This document shows, piece by piece, positions 1-7,344 of a stretch of 64,000 bases of DNA (its first letter is position 1; each line of letters begins with the position of its first letter). The notes under the pieces were generated by a model. It was not told the DNA's origin and ran no database searches. It saw nothing but the letters and a program-made list of their open reading frames with translations. The translations under genes and the position numbers were made by a program. The stretch comes from M3007 sp033764075 (GTDB lineage Bacteria > Bacteroidota > Bacteroidia > Chitinophagales > Saprospiraceae), in the NCBI GenBank assembly GCA_033764075.1, contig JANRJH010000022.1, forward strand, positions 65,532 through 129,531, in the 5' to 3' direction.

Positions 1-1
1 T

Positions 2-781
2 CGCTGTATACTCACGGTAACCAACAAGATATCGGAGGACAAACTCAACAACCTCAAAGCCATGGGGGCAGAAGTGATCCTGTGTCCGAAAGATGCCAAG
101 CCCGACGACCCCAACTCCTACTACCGCCGGGCGGAACAACTGGCGCGCGAAATTCCAGGCGCTTACTACGTCAACCAGAATTTTAACCTCGAAAACGGCG
201 AAGCGCACTACCTGAGCACCGGGCCCGAGATCTGGGAGCAAACCGAAGGCAAGGTCACCTGGCTGATTGGCAGCACCAGCACCGGCGGCACCCTGTGCGG
301 CACCGGCCGTTACCTGCGCGAGCAAAATCCCGATCTGAAGGTCATCGGTATCGATGCGTACGGATCGGTGCTGAAAAAATACCACGAAACGGGTATCTAT
401 GATGAAAACGAGATTTACTCGTACAACATCGAAGGTACCGGTAAAAACATCATTCCGGCCAACGTGGACTTCGATCTGATCAACCGCTTTGTAAAAGTAA
501 CCGATAAAGACAGCGCCCTGCAGGCCAGGGCTCTGGCCCGCCAGGAAGGCATGCTCGTCGGCTATTCCAGCGGTGCAACCCTGCAGGGGCTGCTGCAGAT
601 CAAACAGGATTTGCGCCCCGACGACGTGGTCGTGCTCCTCTTTGCCGATCACGGCAGCAAATACGTCAGCAAGGTGTTCAACGACGAATGGATGGTTCAA
701 CAGGGGTTCCTCGATGCCGGGGAAGAAAAAGAGGAGGTCCCCACCGTAAACCAATCCCAACAATCCGGCATTCTTTGTTAA
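2..781 (+). CDS. PLP-dependent cysteine/cystathionine synthase-family enzyme, probable cysteate synthase (5' end outside window)
   Basis: The reading frame is open from base 2, so the gene enters from outside the window; only about 259 C-terminal residues are visible. They match the fold type II PLP family of cysteine synthase and cystathionine beta-synthase: the phosphate-binding loop STSTGGTLCGTG is clear, as is a GYSSGAT segment near the C-terminus. The N-terminal part with the PLP lysine is missing. A cysteine or cystathionine synthase role is possible. The gene two places downstream is a capnine-type acyltransferase, so I infer that this enzyme makes L-cysteate for sulfonolipids, as proposed for related Bacteroidota enzymes. 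It ends 32 bases before the cupin gene, consistent with an operon. Confidence 0.8.
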   Translation, partial: RCILTVTNKISEDKLNNLKAMGAEVILCPKDAKPDDPNSYYRRAEQLAREIPGAYYVNQNFNLENGEAHYLSTGPEIWEQTEGKVTWLIGSTSTGGTLCGTGRYLREQNPDLKVIGIDAYGSVLKKYHETGIYDENEIYSYNIEGTGKNIIPANVDFDLINRFVKVTDKDSALQARALARQEGMLVGYSSGATLQGLLQIKQDLRPDDVVVLLFADHGSKYVSKVFNDEWMVQQGFLDAGEEKEEVPTVNQSQQSGILC

Positions 782-813
782 GCGAAAGTTCTCACCAAAT
801 TCAGTTCAACGCT

Positions 814-1674
814 ATGCAACTCCTTCCGATCGACCGCCGGACAGGCCTCACCCGCGAAGAGTTCATTGAAAACTACTTCAAGCCCAAACGCCCGGTGGTG
901 TTTACCGACGTGGCCAAAGACTGGCCCGCCACCAACAAGTGGACCTTTGGGTACCTGCAGTCCAAATACGGCCATCTTGAAGTGCCAATTGTCGGATCGG
1001 ACTACCACAAGCCCGGCCCCAATTACATGAAGAGCCGCATTTCGATGAAATTCGGCGACTACCTGGACCTCATCCAGTCCGGCCCAACCGAATACCGCAT
1101 CTTTCTGTGGAATATCTTCGAACACGCGCCGGAGCTGGTAAACGATGTGTCGAATCCGACCATCGCCGACGGGTGGGTGGACAAGTACCCGTTCATGTTC
1201 TTCGGCGGCGCCGGTGCAGTGACCAACCTGCATTACGACATCGACTGCTCGAACGTGTTTCACACGCACTTCCAGACGCGCAAGCAGGTCGTTTTGTTCG
1301 ACCAATCGCAGAACGAATTCCTGTACCAGCACCCCTTCACGGTGCAGAGCCACGTCAACCCGCTCCAGCCGGACTTTGAAAAATACCCTGCACTGAAAAA
1401 AGTCACCGGCTACGAAACCCTGCTGACCCACGGCGAAACCCTGTTCATCCCGTCCATGTGGTGGCATTACATCGTGTACGTCGACGGTGGTTTCTCCCTG
1501 AGCCTGCGTTCGCTCGACAACGTGGCTACCCAGGCCAAGGGTCTTTGGAACATTACCCGCCACTTTCTGGTTGACAAGGGTATGAACACCGTCATGGGTG
1601 AAAACTGGAAAAAATGGAAGCTGGAACAATCCGTCAAACGCGCCGCACGGGCGCTCGCCGACGCGGAAGTCTAG
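814..1674 (+). CDS. Cupin-8/JmjC-like Fe(II)/2-oxoglutarate oxygenase family protein
   Basis: A 286-residue protein. The ATG at 814 is preferred over upstream in-frame starts because those overlap the previous gene. The N-terminus (IDRRTGLTREEFIENY, then KRPVVF) is typical of cupin_8/JmjC-like proteins. Metal ligands of the HxD...H facial triad are visible in NLHYDIDCSN and in the later FIPSMWWHYIVY. The family contains peptide and small-molecule hydroxylases that use Fe(II) and 2-oxoglutarate; the substrate cannot be read from the sequence. It lies 32 bases after the PLP enzyme and 37 before the acyltransferase. Hydroxylation of a sulfonolipid or its precursor is therefore an inference from context only. 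Confidence 0.88.
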   Translation: MQLLPIDRRTGLTREEFIENYFKPKRPVVFTDVAKDWPATNKWTFGYLQSKYGHLEVPIVGSDYHKPGPNYMKSRISMKFGDYLDLIQSGPTEYRIFLWNIFEHAPELVNDVSNPTIADGWVDKYPFMFFGGAGAVTNLHYDIDCSNVFHTHFQTRKQVVLFDQSQNEFLYQHPFTVQSHVNPLQPDFEKYPALKKVTGYETLLTHGETLFIPSMWWHYIVYVDGGFSLSLRSLDNVATQAKGLWNITRHFLVDKGMNTVMGENWKKWKLEQSVKRAARALADAEV

Positions 1675-1711
1675 CAACGAAAAACGTCACATAGCTGAAA
1701 TCCTCCTATAA

Positions 1712-2983
1712 ATGGATCTTTTCGACAGAATTCTTGATCAGGCCGGGCCGCTCGGCAAATACGCCGAGGTGGCCGAAGGTTACTATATGTTTCCCAAACT
1801 GGAAGGCGAACTCGGCAACCGCATGACCTTCCAGGGAAAAGAGGTGGTCTGCTGGAGCATCAACAACTACCTGGGCCTGGCCAACCACCCCGAAGTGCGG
1901 CAGGCCGACGCCGAAGCCGCCGCCCGCTGGGGCTTTGCCTACCCGATGGGCGCCCGCATGATGTCGGGCGAAACCAACAAACACAATGAACTGGAGCAGG
2001 GCCTGGCCAAATTTGTCGGCAAGGAAGACGGATACCTGCTCAACTACGGCTACCAGGGCATCCTGTCGGTCATCGACGCCCTGCTCACCCGCCACGATGT
2101 GGTGGTGTACGACGCCGAAAGCCATGCCTGCATCGTGGATGCCCTGCGCATGCACCTGGGCAAGCGCTTTGCCTTCACCCACAACGACATCGGCAGCCTG
2201 GTCAAGTGCCTCGACCGCGCCAAACGCCTGACCGACGAGAACGGGCAGGGTGGCATCCTCGTCATCACCGAAGGGGTATTCGGCATGCGCGGCGACCAGG
2301 GCAAACTGCGCGAAATCGCCGCCCTCAAGGAACAATACGGATTCCGCCTGCTCATCGACGACGCACACGGATTCGGCATGCTGGGCGCCACCGGCGCCGG
2401 CGCTGCCGAAGAGCAAGGAGTGACCGACGACGTCGACCTCTACTTCAGCACGTTCGCCAAAAGCATGGCCCTCATCGGCGCCTTCGTGGCCGGCCCCAAA
2501 GAGATCATCCGGTTCCTGCGCTACAACATGCGCTCCCAGATTTTCGCCAAATCGCTGCCCATGCCGCTCGTCGAAGGCGCCCTGAAGCGCTTCGAACTGC
2601 TCAAAAACCGGCCGGAACTGCGGGAAAAGCTGTGGGACAACGTCCGCAAACTCCAAAGCGGACTCAAGTCGCGCGGCATGGACATCGGCGACACCAACAC
2701 CTGCGTGACGCCCGTGTACATGCACGGCGAGGTGGAGGAGGCCATGGCCCTGGTAAAAGACATGCGCGAAAACTACGGCGTGTTCTGCTCCATCGTGGTG
2801 TACCCCGTGATCCCCAAAGGCATGATCATCCTGCGCCTGATCCCTACGGCGGTGCACACCGACGAGGACATCCGCGTCACCCTCGACGCGTTCAGCGCCG
2901 TGGGCGAGAAGCTGAAAGCCGGCGCTTACAAGGGGTATGTGCCCGCGGCGATTCAGGCGGGTCCGGCCTGGAGTGAGGGGTAA
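1712..2983 (+). CDS. Alpha-oxoamine synthase family acyltransferase, probable cysteate (or serine) C-acyltransferase
   Basis: A 423-residue PLP enzyme of the KBL / 8-amino-7-oxononanoate synthase / serine palmitoyltransferase family. It condenses an amino acid with an acyl thioester and loses CO2. Visible landmarks are the NNYLGLANHPEV segment, the DDAHGFGMLG PLP-contact motif and the PLP-lysine motif STFAKS. The N-terminus (MDLFDRI, GPLGKYA) and the SIVVYPVIPKG and RLIPTAVHT blocks closely resemble the Bacteroidota enzymes shown in Flavobacterium to form 3-ketocapnine from cysteate. Serine palmitoyltransferase activity for sphingolipids is the alternative. The neighbouring cysteine synthase-like gene favours cysteate. 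The start at 1712 follows the A/T-rich sequence cctcctataa. Confidence 0.9.
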   Translation: MDLFDRILDQAGPLGKYAEVAEGYYMFPKLEGELGNRMTFQGKEVVCWSINNYLGLANHPEVRQADAEAAARWGFAYPMGARMMSGETNKHNELEQGLAKFVGKEDGYLLNYGYQGILSVIDALLTRHDVVVYDAESHACIVDALRMHLGKRFAFTHNDIGSLVKCLDRAKRLTDENGQGGILVITEGVFGMRGDQGKLREIAALKEQYGFRLLIDDAHGFGMLGATGAGAAEEQGVTDDVDLYFSTFAKSMALIGAFVAGPKEIIRFLRYNMRSQIFAKSLPMPLVEGALKRFELLKNRPELREKLWDNVRKLQSGLKSRGMDIGDTNTCVTPVYMHGEVEEAMALVKDMRENYGVFCSIVVYPVIPKGMIILRLIPTAVHTDEDIRVTLDAFSAVGEKLKAGAYKGYVPAAIQAGPAWSEG

Positions 2984-3059
2984 GATTTGGGTATTGAAAG
3001 GGGTTGGGCTGCGTGCGCTTGCGGCGTAAAGGGTTTCGGCGATGCGCCGCATTATCCCT

Positions 3060-4158
3060 TTATGGGTTTTCGCGCAGTACAATTCGACTCCTTACCCGAT
3101 CAAAAAACAGCTTTCGTTCCCGCTCGGCGCCACCGCCTATGGGCTGCATGCGTTCGATCAGATGGCCGACTCTTTGCGCCAAATGGTTTGTCTCGCCGGA
3201 TGGCTGTATAATCATTACGGCAGGCCATTCTTGTAGCATCACCAGGAAATTTGCGTCCGTTTTTCGGATAAACAGGAAATTTCCGGTAGCAAACAGCTGA
3301 TTGGCAAAGAAATCATTTGCGCCTTGTCGGGCTTGCGCTTCCATGTTGGAGACCAGGGCTTCGATCTGCTCCAACAAAAGTCCCGGCAGGTGCGCAGCGG
3401 CAAAACCGCCTACGTCCTGCGTGTACCGTATCTGTTCGATCAGCTTGTCGAACATACCGACCGACCAGCACTCTGTTCGCGGTGCCTGCAAAAAGGCATC
3501 CCTGAGTTGCCTGCTTTTGCGCAGATACCCATGGAACGGCTCCAGGACATCCATATTTTCTTGAAAGGGAATACGCCATGCCGGGTCGTTGCATAAGAAC
3601 CGTTTCCAAAAATAAAATTTGAACAGCGCCAGGATGCGCATTTGCTTAAGCCAAAATACGGGCTGGTCCTCACAAAAGTGATACAGACCGGTAGCTCCGT
3701 TTCCCATATCGCCCATCAGCGGCAATAGCCGATCCAAAAACGCCGATATGCTGTCGGAGGAGGCCTCCGCATGGTGGCGCCAATCCGGCACGACATCTGT
3801 GTCGAAGGAGAGCAACGCCGGCATAACCAGCCGATGGCGCTGCATCAAGCTTATGCCCGCATCAAACGACACCGAAACATGCCCGCCCGCATGGTTCTAA
3901 GCAGTCGTTTTGGCCAGTCCCTGGTCAAGCGCATACTGCTTTAGCCATGATTGATTTTTTGACTTGTAGTGAGCCGACAGCAGATCAAACAGCCGCCGCT
4001 GTAACGGAAATTTCGGGTTGGGCATGGTCTTGGGTTGCAACAGTTTCCAGTAAAACGGAACACTTGCGCGAAGTGTTCAGCCATACGGGAAATTTAAACA
4101 GCCGTTTCCCGGATTGGCGGAACAAACACCCTTGACTGCGCGGTTCTGGTGGGCGCAT
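3060..4158 (-). pseudogene. Decayed hypothetical gene (internal TAG and apparent frameshift)
   Basis: The largest intact piece, 3060-3872, can be read from a GTG as 270 residues rich in aromatic residues. The same frame continues upstream through one TAG (3897-3899) into about 50 more protein-like residues (for example PFYWKLLQPKTMPNPK). A further upstream piece beginning with ATG at 4156-4158 (MRPPEPRSQGCLFRQSGKR) joins only if one shift near 4050-4075 is allowed. That is where a small perfect inverted repeat, aacactt/aagtgtt, lies. I read this as one gene on the minus strand broken by a stop and a frameshift. No family was recognised. The alternative is that 3060-3872 is a complete short hypothetical gene. 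GC is lower than in the flanking operon. Confidence 0.5.
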
Positions 4159-4227
4159 ATTTGCATATTGGTTAAGTAATACCCATTTTCAGTTATTCGA
4201 TTTCATGTACAAAACCCTCACTACGCG

Positions 4228-4858
4228 CAAACCTTCAAAATCATCCTGCCATGAAAGCATTTTTAAACATCTCATTGCCGACCCTTATCGGAATTGCATT
4301 GTTCGTACTTTTTCAGGCTTGTAAGGAAAGCAAACAAGAGGCCATTCCCTGCCCCACATGTTACGATCTTCGAAGTAAATGCATAGAAGGCGTTTGCCAA
4401 TGTGAAGAGGGCACCCATCAGGTGAATCAAAGTAACTGGTGCGTAGGGCCTGGTCAGTTTATGGCGTCATTTGACGACTGGTTCTGCCTGGATACGCTCG
4501 CTTTAACAGTTGGTTCGGACATTTATTTCCAACCTTCTGGACAACGTCTTTCACGTTGGGCTACCAAAAATGACCCCAATGCTTCAAATTGGTCTACAAT
4601 GAACATCGTGAACGAACCGGGAAAGCACTATATCGTGTTTGGCGGTTTTATTCCTACCACAGTTGGAAGCGGTCCAAGTGGGATGTGCGATACCCTACGA
4701 AGAAGATACTTCCTCGATTTTTACGGCGAGTTAGTCCATCCGGACACGATCATCGGGCACTTTATAGCCCGAACAGTTGACTATGTAGAGGGAGAAGGAA
4801 TGCGCCGCGACACGCTTGTTGTGCCGATGTATATGCTGAAGTGAGGCAGGCCAATGTT
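4228..4858 (+). repeat. Tandem duplication, copy 1 (conserved ends, divergent centre)
   Basis: Bases 4228-4355 match 4865-4992 with one mismatch by eye. Bases 4707-4858 match 5347-5498 with three mismatches. The roughly 350 bases between these arms are clearly diverged. The duplicated unit carries a lipoprotein gene with its upstream and downstream flanks. Confidence 0.9.
4251..4844 (+). CDS. Cysteine-rich lipoprotein, tandem paralog 1
   Basis: A 197-residue protein with a signal peptide ending in a lipobox-like FQAC, so probably a lipid-anchored envelope protein. After the anchor comes a short Cys-rich EGF-like stretch (CPTCYDLRSKC, GVCQCEEGTH), then a compact domain with FDDWFCLDTLALT and HYIVFGGFIP. 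The C-terminus ends FYGELVHPDTIIGHFIAR followed by a charged tail. No known family was recognised. It is paralogous to the next gene at 4888: the first 35 or so and the last 45 or so residues are almost identical, while the middle is roughly half identical. The two lie head to tail 43 bases apart and are probably co-transcribed. Confidence 0.85.
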   Translation: MKAFLNISLPTLIGIALFVLFQACKESKQEAIPCPTCYDLRSKCIEGVCQCEEGTHQVNQSNWCVGPGQFMASFDDWFCLDTLALTVGSDIYFQPSGQRLSRWATKNDPNASNWSTMNIVNEPGKHYIVFGGFIPTTVGSGPSGMCDTLRRRYFLDFYGELVHPDTIIGHFIARTVDYVEGEGMRRDTLVVPMYMLK

Positions 4859-4864
4859 GTACGC

Positions 4865-5498
4865 CAAACCTTCAAAATCATCCTGCCATGAAAGCATTTT
4901 TAAACATCTCATTGTCGACCCTTATCGGAATTGCATTGTTCGTACTTTTTCAGGCTTGTAAGGAAAGCAAACAAGAGGCCATTCCCTGCCCCGAATGCCC
5001 TGACCAGCAAAGCGCGTGTATTGAAGGAGCCTGCCAATGCAATGAGGGCACCTACCCCATTAATGGCCATTATTGGTGCGCATCCCCCGGTCAGTACCTT
5101 GCCGTATTTGATGACTGGTATTGCCTGGATACACTTGCCCTTACTATTATTCCGGATCTGTATAATCAGCCCACAGGCCAGAGTCTGGCCAGCTGGTCAA
5201 ACGCGGATCAACCAGATATTACAAACTTTTTCCCAATGTATATCGTCAACAATCCAAGCGAACATTACATAGTTTCTGGTGGCTTCATCCCCACTAGACC
5301 ACAAACAGGAGGACACACAGGATTCTGCGACACACTCGGACGGCGTTACTTCCTCGATTTTTACGGCGAGTTAGTCCATCCGGACACGATCATCGGGCAC
5401 TTTATAGCCCGAACAGTTGACTATGTAGAGGGAGAGGGTATGCGCCGCGACACGCTTGTTGTGCCGATGTACATGCTGAAGTGAGGCAGGCCAATGTT
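4865..5498 (+). repeat. Tandem duplication, copy 2
   Basis: Second copy of the unit starting at 4228. The 5' arm is 4865-4992 and the 3' arm is 5347-5498, both nearly identical to copy 1. The offset is 637 bases at the 5' arm and 640 at the 3' arm, so the divergent centre also differs slightly in length. Confidence 0.9.
4888..5484 (+). CDS. Cysteine-rich lipoprotein, tandem paralog 2
   Basis: A 198-residue paralog of the preceding gene, with the same lipoprotein signal (FQAC lipobox) and the same Cys-rich linker pattern (CPECPDQQSAC, GACQCNEGTY). The central domain is different in detail (FDDWYCLDTLALT, HYIVSGGFIP), and the C-terminus is again nearly identical to copy 1. The function is unknown. 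The Cys-x-Cys-rich N-terminal stretch and export signal suggest a disulfide-stabilised surface or periplasmic protein. It ends 35 bases before the convergent lysS gene. Confidence 0.85.
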   Translation: MKAFLNISLSTLIGIALFVLFQACKESKQEAIPCPECPDQQSACIEGACQCNEGTYPINGHYWCASPGQYLAVFDDWYCLDTLALTIIPDLYNQPTGQSLASWSNADQPDITNFFPMYIVNNPSEHYIVSGGFIPTRPQTGGHTGFCDTLGRRYFLDFYGELVHPDTIIGHFIARTVDYVEGEGMRRDTLVVPMYMLK

Positions 5499-5519
5499 AT
5501 ATTAAAAAACCGTCTGCCA

Positions 5520-7040
5520 CTACTCCGGCCGCATTTGCGGAAAAAACAGCACTTCCTGTATGCTCACCTGGTTGGTCATGAGCATGGCGAGCCGGTCGAT
5601 GCCGATGCCCAGTCCGGACATGGGCGGCAGCCCGAACTCCATGGCGCGCAGGAAGTCCTCATCGAGGCGCATGGCCTCTTCGTCGCCGCGGGCGGCGAGT
5701 TCCAGTTGTTCCTCGAAGCGGGCGCGCTGGTCGAGGGGGTCGTTCAGCTCGGTGTAGGCGTTGGCTACCTCTTTGCGGTTGATGAACAGTTCGAAGCGCT
5801 CCACCAGCCCCGGTTTTTCGCGGTGCTTTTTGGCCAGGGGCGTCATCTCCACCGGGTGATCCATCACGAAAGTGGGCTGGATGAGGTGCGGCTCCACGAG
5901 GGTGGAGAACAGCTCGTCGATCAGCTTGCCCCGGCCCATGGAAGGGTCTACCTCGATGTGGTGTTGCCCGCACAGGCCGCGCAGACCGGCCTCGTCGAGT
6001 TCGGTCACGTCCACGCCCGTGTAATCGCGTATGCCTTCGTAAATGGGCAAACGTCGGTAAGGGCCTTTGAATTCGATTTCGTTTTCACCTACTTTCACGC
6101 GGGTGTCTCCGTGCAGTTCGCGCACGATGTAGGCCAGGCATTCCTCCACCATGTCCATCATCCAGTAGTAGTCTTTGTAGGCTACGTAAATTTCCATGGA
6201 GGTGAATTCCGGGTTGTGCGTCCGGTCGATGCCCTCGTTGCGGAACATTTTGCCGATTTCGTACACACCGTCGAACCCCGCCCCGATGAGTCGCTTAAGG
6301 TACAGCTCGTTGGCGATGCGCAGGTACAGGGGCATGTCGAGCGCGTTGTGGTGGGTGGTAAACGGACGAGCCGCCGCGCCCCCGTGGATGGGCTGCAGGA
6401 TGGGGGTCTCCACCTCGAGCCAGCCTTTTTGGTCGAAAAACCGGCGCATGGCGCTCACCATGCGGCTGCGGGTGATGAAGGTGTTCCGGAATTCGGGGTT
6501 GACCGTCAGGTCGACGTACCGCATGCGGTAGCGCTGCTCCGGATCGGTGAACGCATCGTAAATATTCCCCTCGGCGTCGCGTTTGACGATGGGCAGGGGG
6601 CGCAGGCTTTTGGCCAGCAACCGGAACGACTGCACGTGTATGGTCACCTCTCCGGTTTTGGTGCGGAAGGCAAACCCCTGGACACCGGCGTAGTCGCCCA
6701 GATCGAGCAGTTTTTTGATGGCTGTGTCGAAAAACGACGTGTCCTCGCCGGGCGCAATCTCTTCGCGGCGCAGGTAGAGCTGGATGCGGCCCGAGCTGTC
6801 CTGCAAGTGCATGAACAACGCCTTGCCGGCCTCCCGGATGGCCATGATGCGGCCCGACAGGCTGACATCCTCGAAATTGAGCGGTTTGCGGGTGCCGTCT
6901 TCCAGCGTTTCTTCCTGGAAATTCGCCACGATGTCGGCGGCGAGGTGACGCACGTCAAAACGACCGCCCGGATAGGGGTCGACGCCCATGTCGATGAGTT
7001 GCTGGAGTTTCTCGCGCCGTATTTGTTCTTGTTCGGACAT
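5520..7040 (-). CDS. lysS: Lysine--tRNA ligase, class II
   Basis: A 506-residue lysyl-tRNA synthetase that charges tRNA-Lys in the cytoplasm. The ATG at 7040 (MSEQEQIRREKL) fits the family N-terminus; an upstream in-frame ATG at 7133 would add unrelated residues. The order is an N-terminal OB-fold anticodon-binding domain (VSLSGRIMAIREAGK), then the class II catalytic core: motif 1 region (RFFDQKGWLEVETPIL), motif 2 (FRNEGIDRTHNPEF) and motif 3 (GLGIGIDRLAML). Length is normal for bacterial LysS (about 500). A TACTTTTG -7 box lies 18 bases upstream of the start. Confidence 0.97.
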   Translation of the reverse strand: MSEQEQIRREKLQQLIDMGVDPYPGGRFDVRHLAADIVANFQEETLEDGTRKPLNFEDVSLSGRIMAIREAGKALFMHLQDSSGRIQLYLRREEIAPGEDTSFFDTAIKKLLDLGDYAGVQGFAFRTKTGEVTIHVQSFRLLAKSLRPLPIVKRDAEGNIYDAFTDPEQRYRMRYVDLTVNPEFRNTFITRSRMVSAMRRFFDQKGWLEVETPILQPIHGGAAARPFTTHHNALDMPLYLRIANELYLKRLIGAGFDGVYEIGKMFRNEGIDRTHNPEFTSMEIYVAYKDYYWMMDMVEECLAYIVRELHGDTRVKVGENEIEFKGPYRRLPIYEGIRDYTGVDVTELDEAGLRGLCGQHHIEVDPSMGRGKLIDELFSTLVEPHLIQPTFVMDHPVEMTPLAKKHREKPGLVERFELFINRKEVANAYTELNDPLDQRARFEEQLELAARGDEEAMRLDEDFLRAMEFGLPPMSGLGIGIDRLAMLMTNQVSIQEVLFFPQMRPE

Positions 7041-7058
7041 GTTGTGGTTTTGAAAACG

Positions 7059-7066
7059 CAAAAGTA
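7059..7066 (-). promoter_or_regulatory. Candidate -7 promoter element for lysS
   Basis: Read on the minus strand this is TACTTTTG, an exact match to the Bacteroidota -7 consensus TAnnTTTG. It lies 18 bases before the lysS ATG. No convincing -33 TTG was found at the expected distance. Confidence 0.45.
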
Positions 7067-7155
7067 ACTGACCAAACAATACCGGACGCCTGTTTTGTTC
7101 CTTTCGTGGTTTTTTCCCTACCCCGGATTTCATCCGGGGCTATTCAGGTTTTTTT

Positions 7156-7292
7156 GCCGTTGTCGGCGTCCTCGCCGACAACAAACGGCGGCGCGAGGGG
7201 CCAAACAAATGCACTTAAGCATTGCCGTTATCGGCGTTTACGCCTGGTCGCTCACTCCGCCGTATGTTGTTGGCGAGGACGCCAACAACGGC
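7156..7292. repeat. Large imperfect palindrome, dispersed repeat copy 1
   Basis: The arms 7156-7191 and 7257-7292 are complementary at 33 of 36 positions by eye, with about 65 bases between. A second copy sits at 51658-51767. Copy 1 lies in the 304-base gap between lysS and the hydrolase gene, together with a short cccggatttcatccgggg hairpin (about 7121-7139) and heptamer repeats. I see no gene in that gap. Confidence 0.85.
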
Positions 7293-7305
7293 AACAAAAT
7301 GTAGA

Positions 7306-7338
7306 TATTCCGCATTCCCCATTCCGCATTCCGCATTC
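7306..7338. repeat. Heptamer tandem repeat (CGCATTC)n
   Basis: Four consecutive 7-base units from 7311 to 7338: cgcattc, cccattc, cgcattc, cgcattc. A partial unit precedes them. The same unit, read as aatgcgg, is repeated at 17914-17937. Confidence 0.85.
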
Positions 7339-7344
7339 GAATCA

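Noticed and set aside
778..1677. Open frame of 299 codons on the minus strand
   Set aside because: Antisense of the cupin gene, which has clear metal-binding motifs in the other strand.
1706..3082. Long open frame on the minus strand
   Set aside because: Antisense shadow of the alpha-oxoamine synthase gene, caused by high GC and few stop codons.
5481..7067. Long open frame of 528 codons on the plus strand
   Set aside because: It is the antisense of lysS, whose translation shows all class II synthetase motifs; the plus-strand protein has low-complexity composition and no family features.
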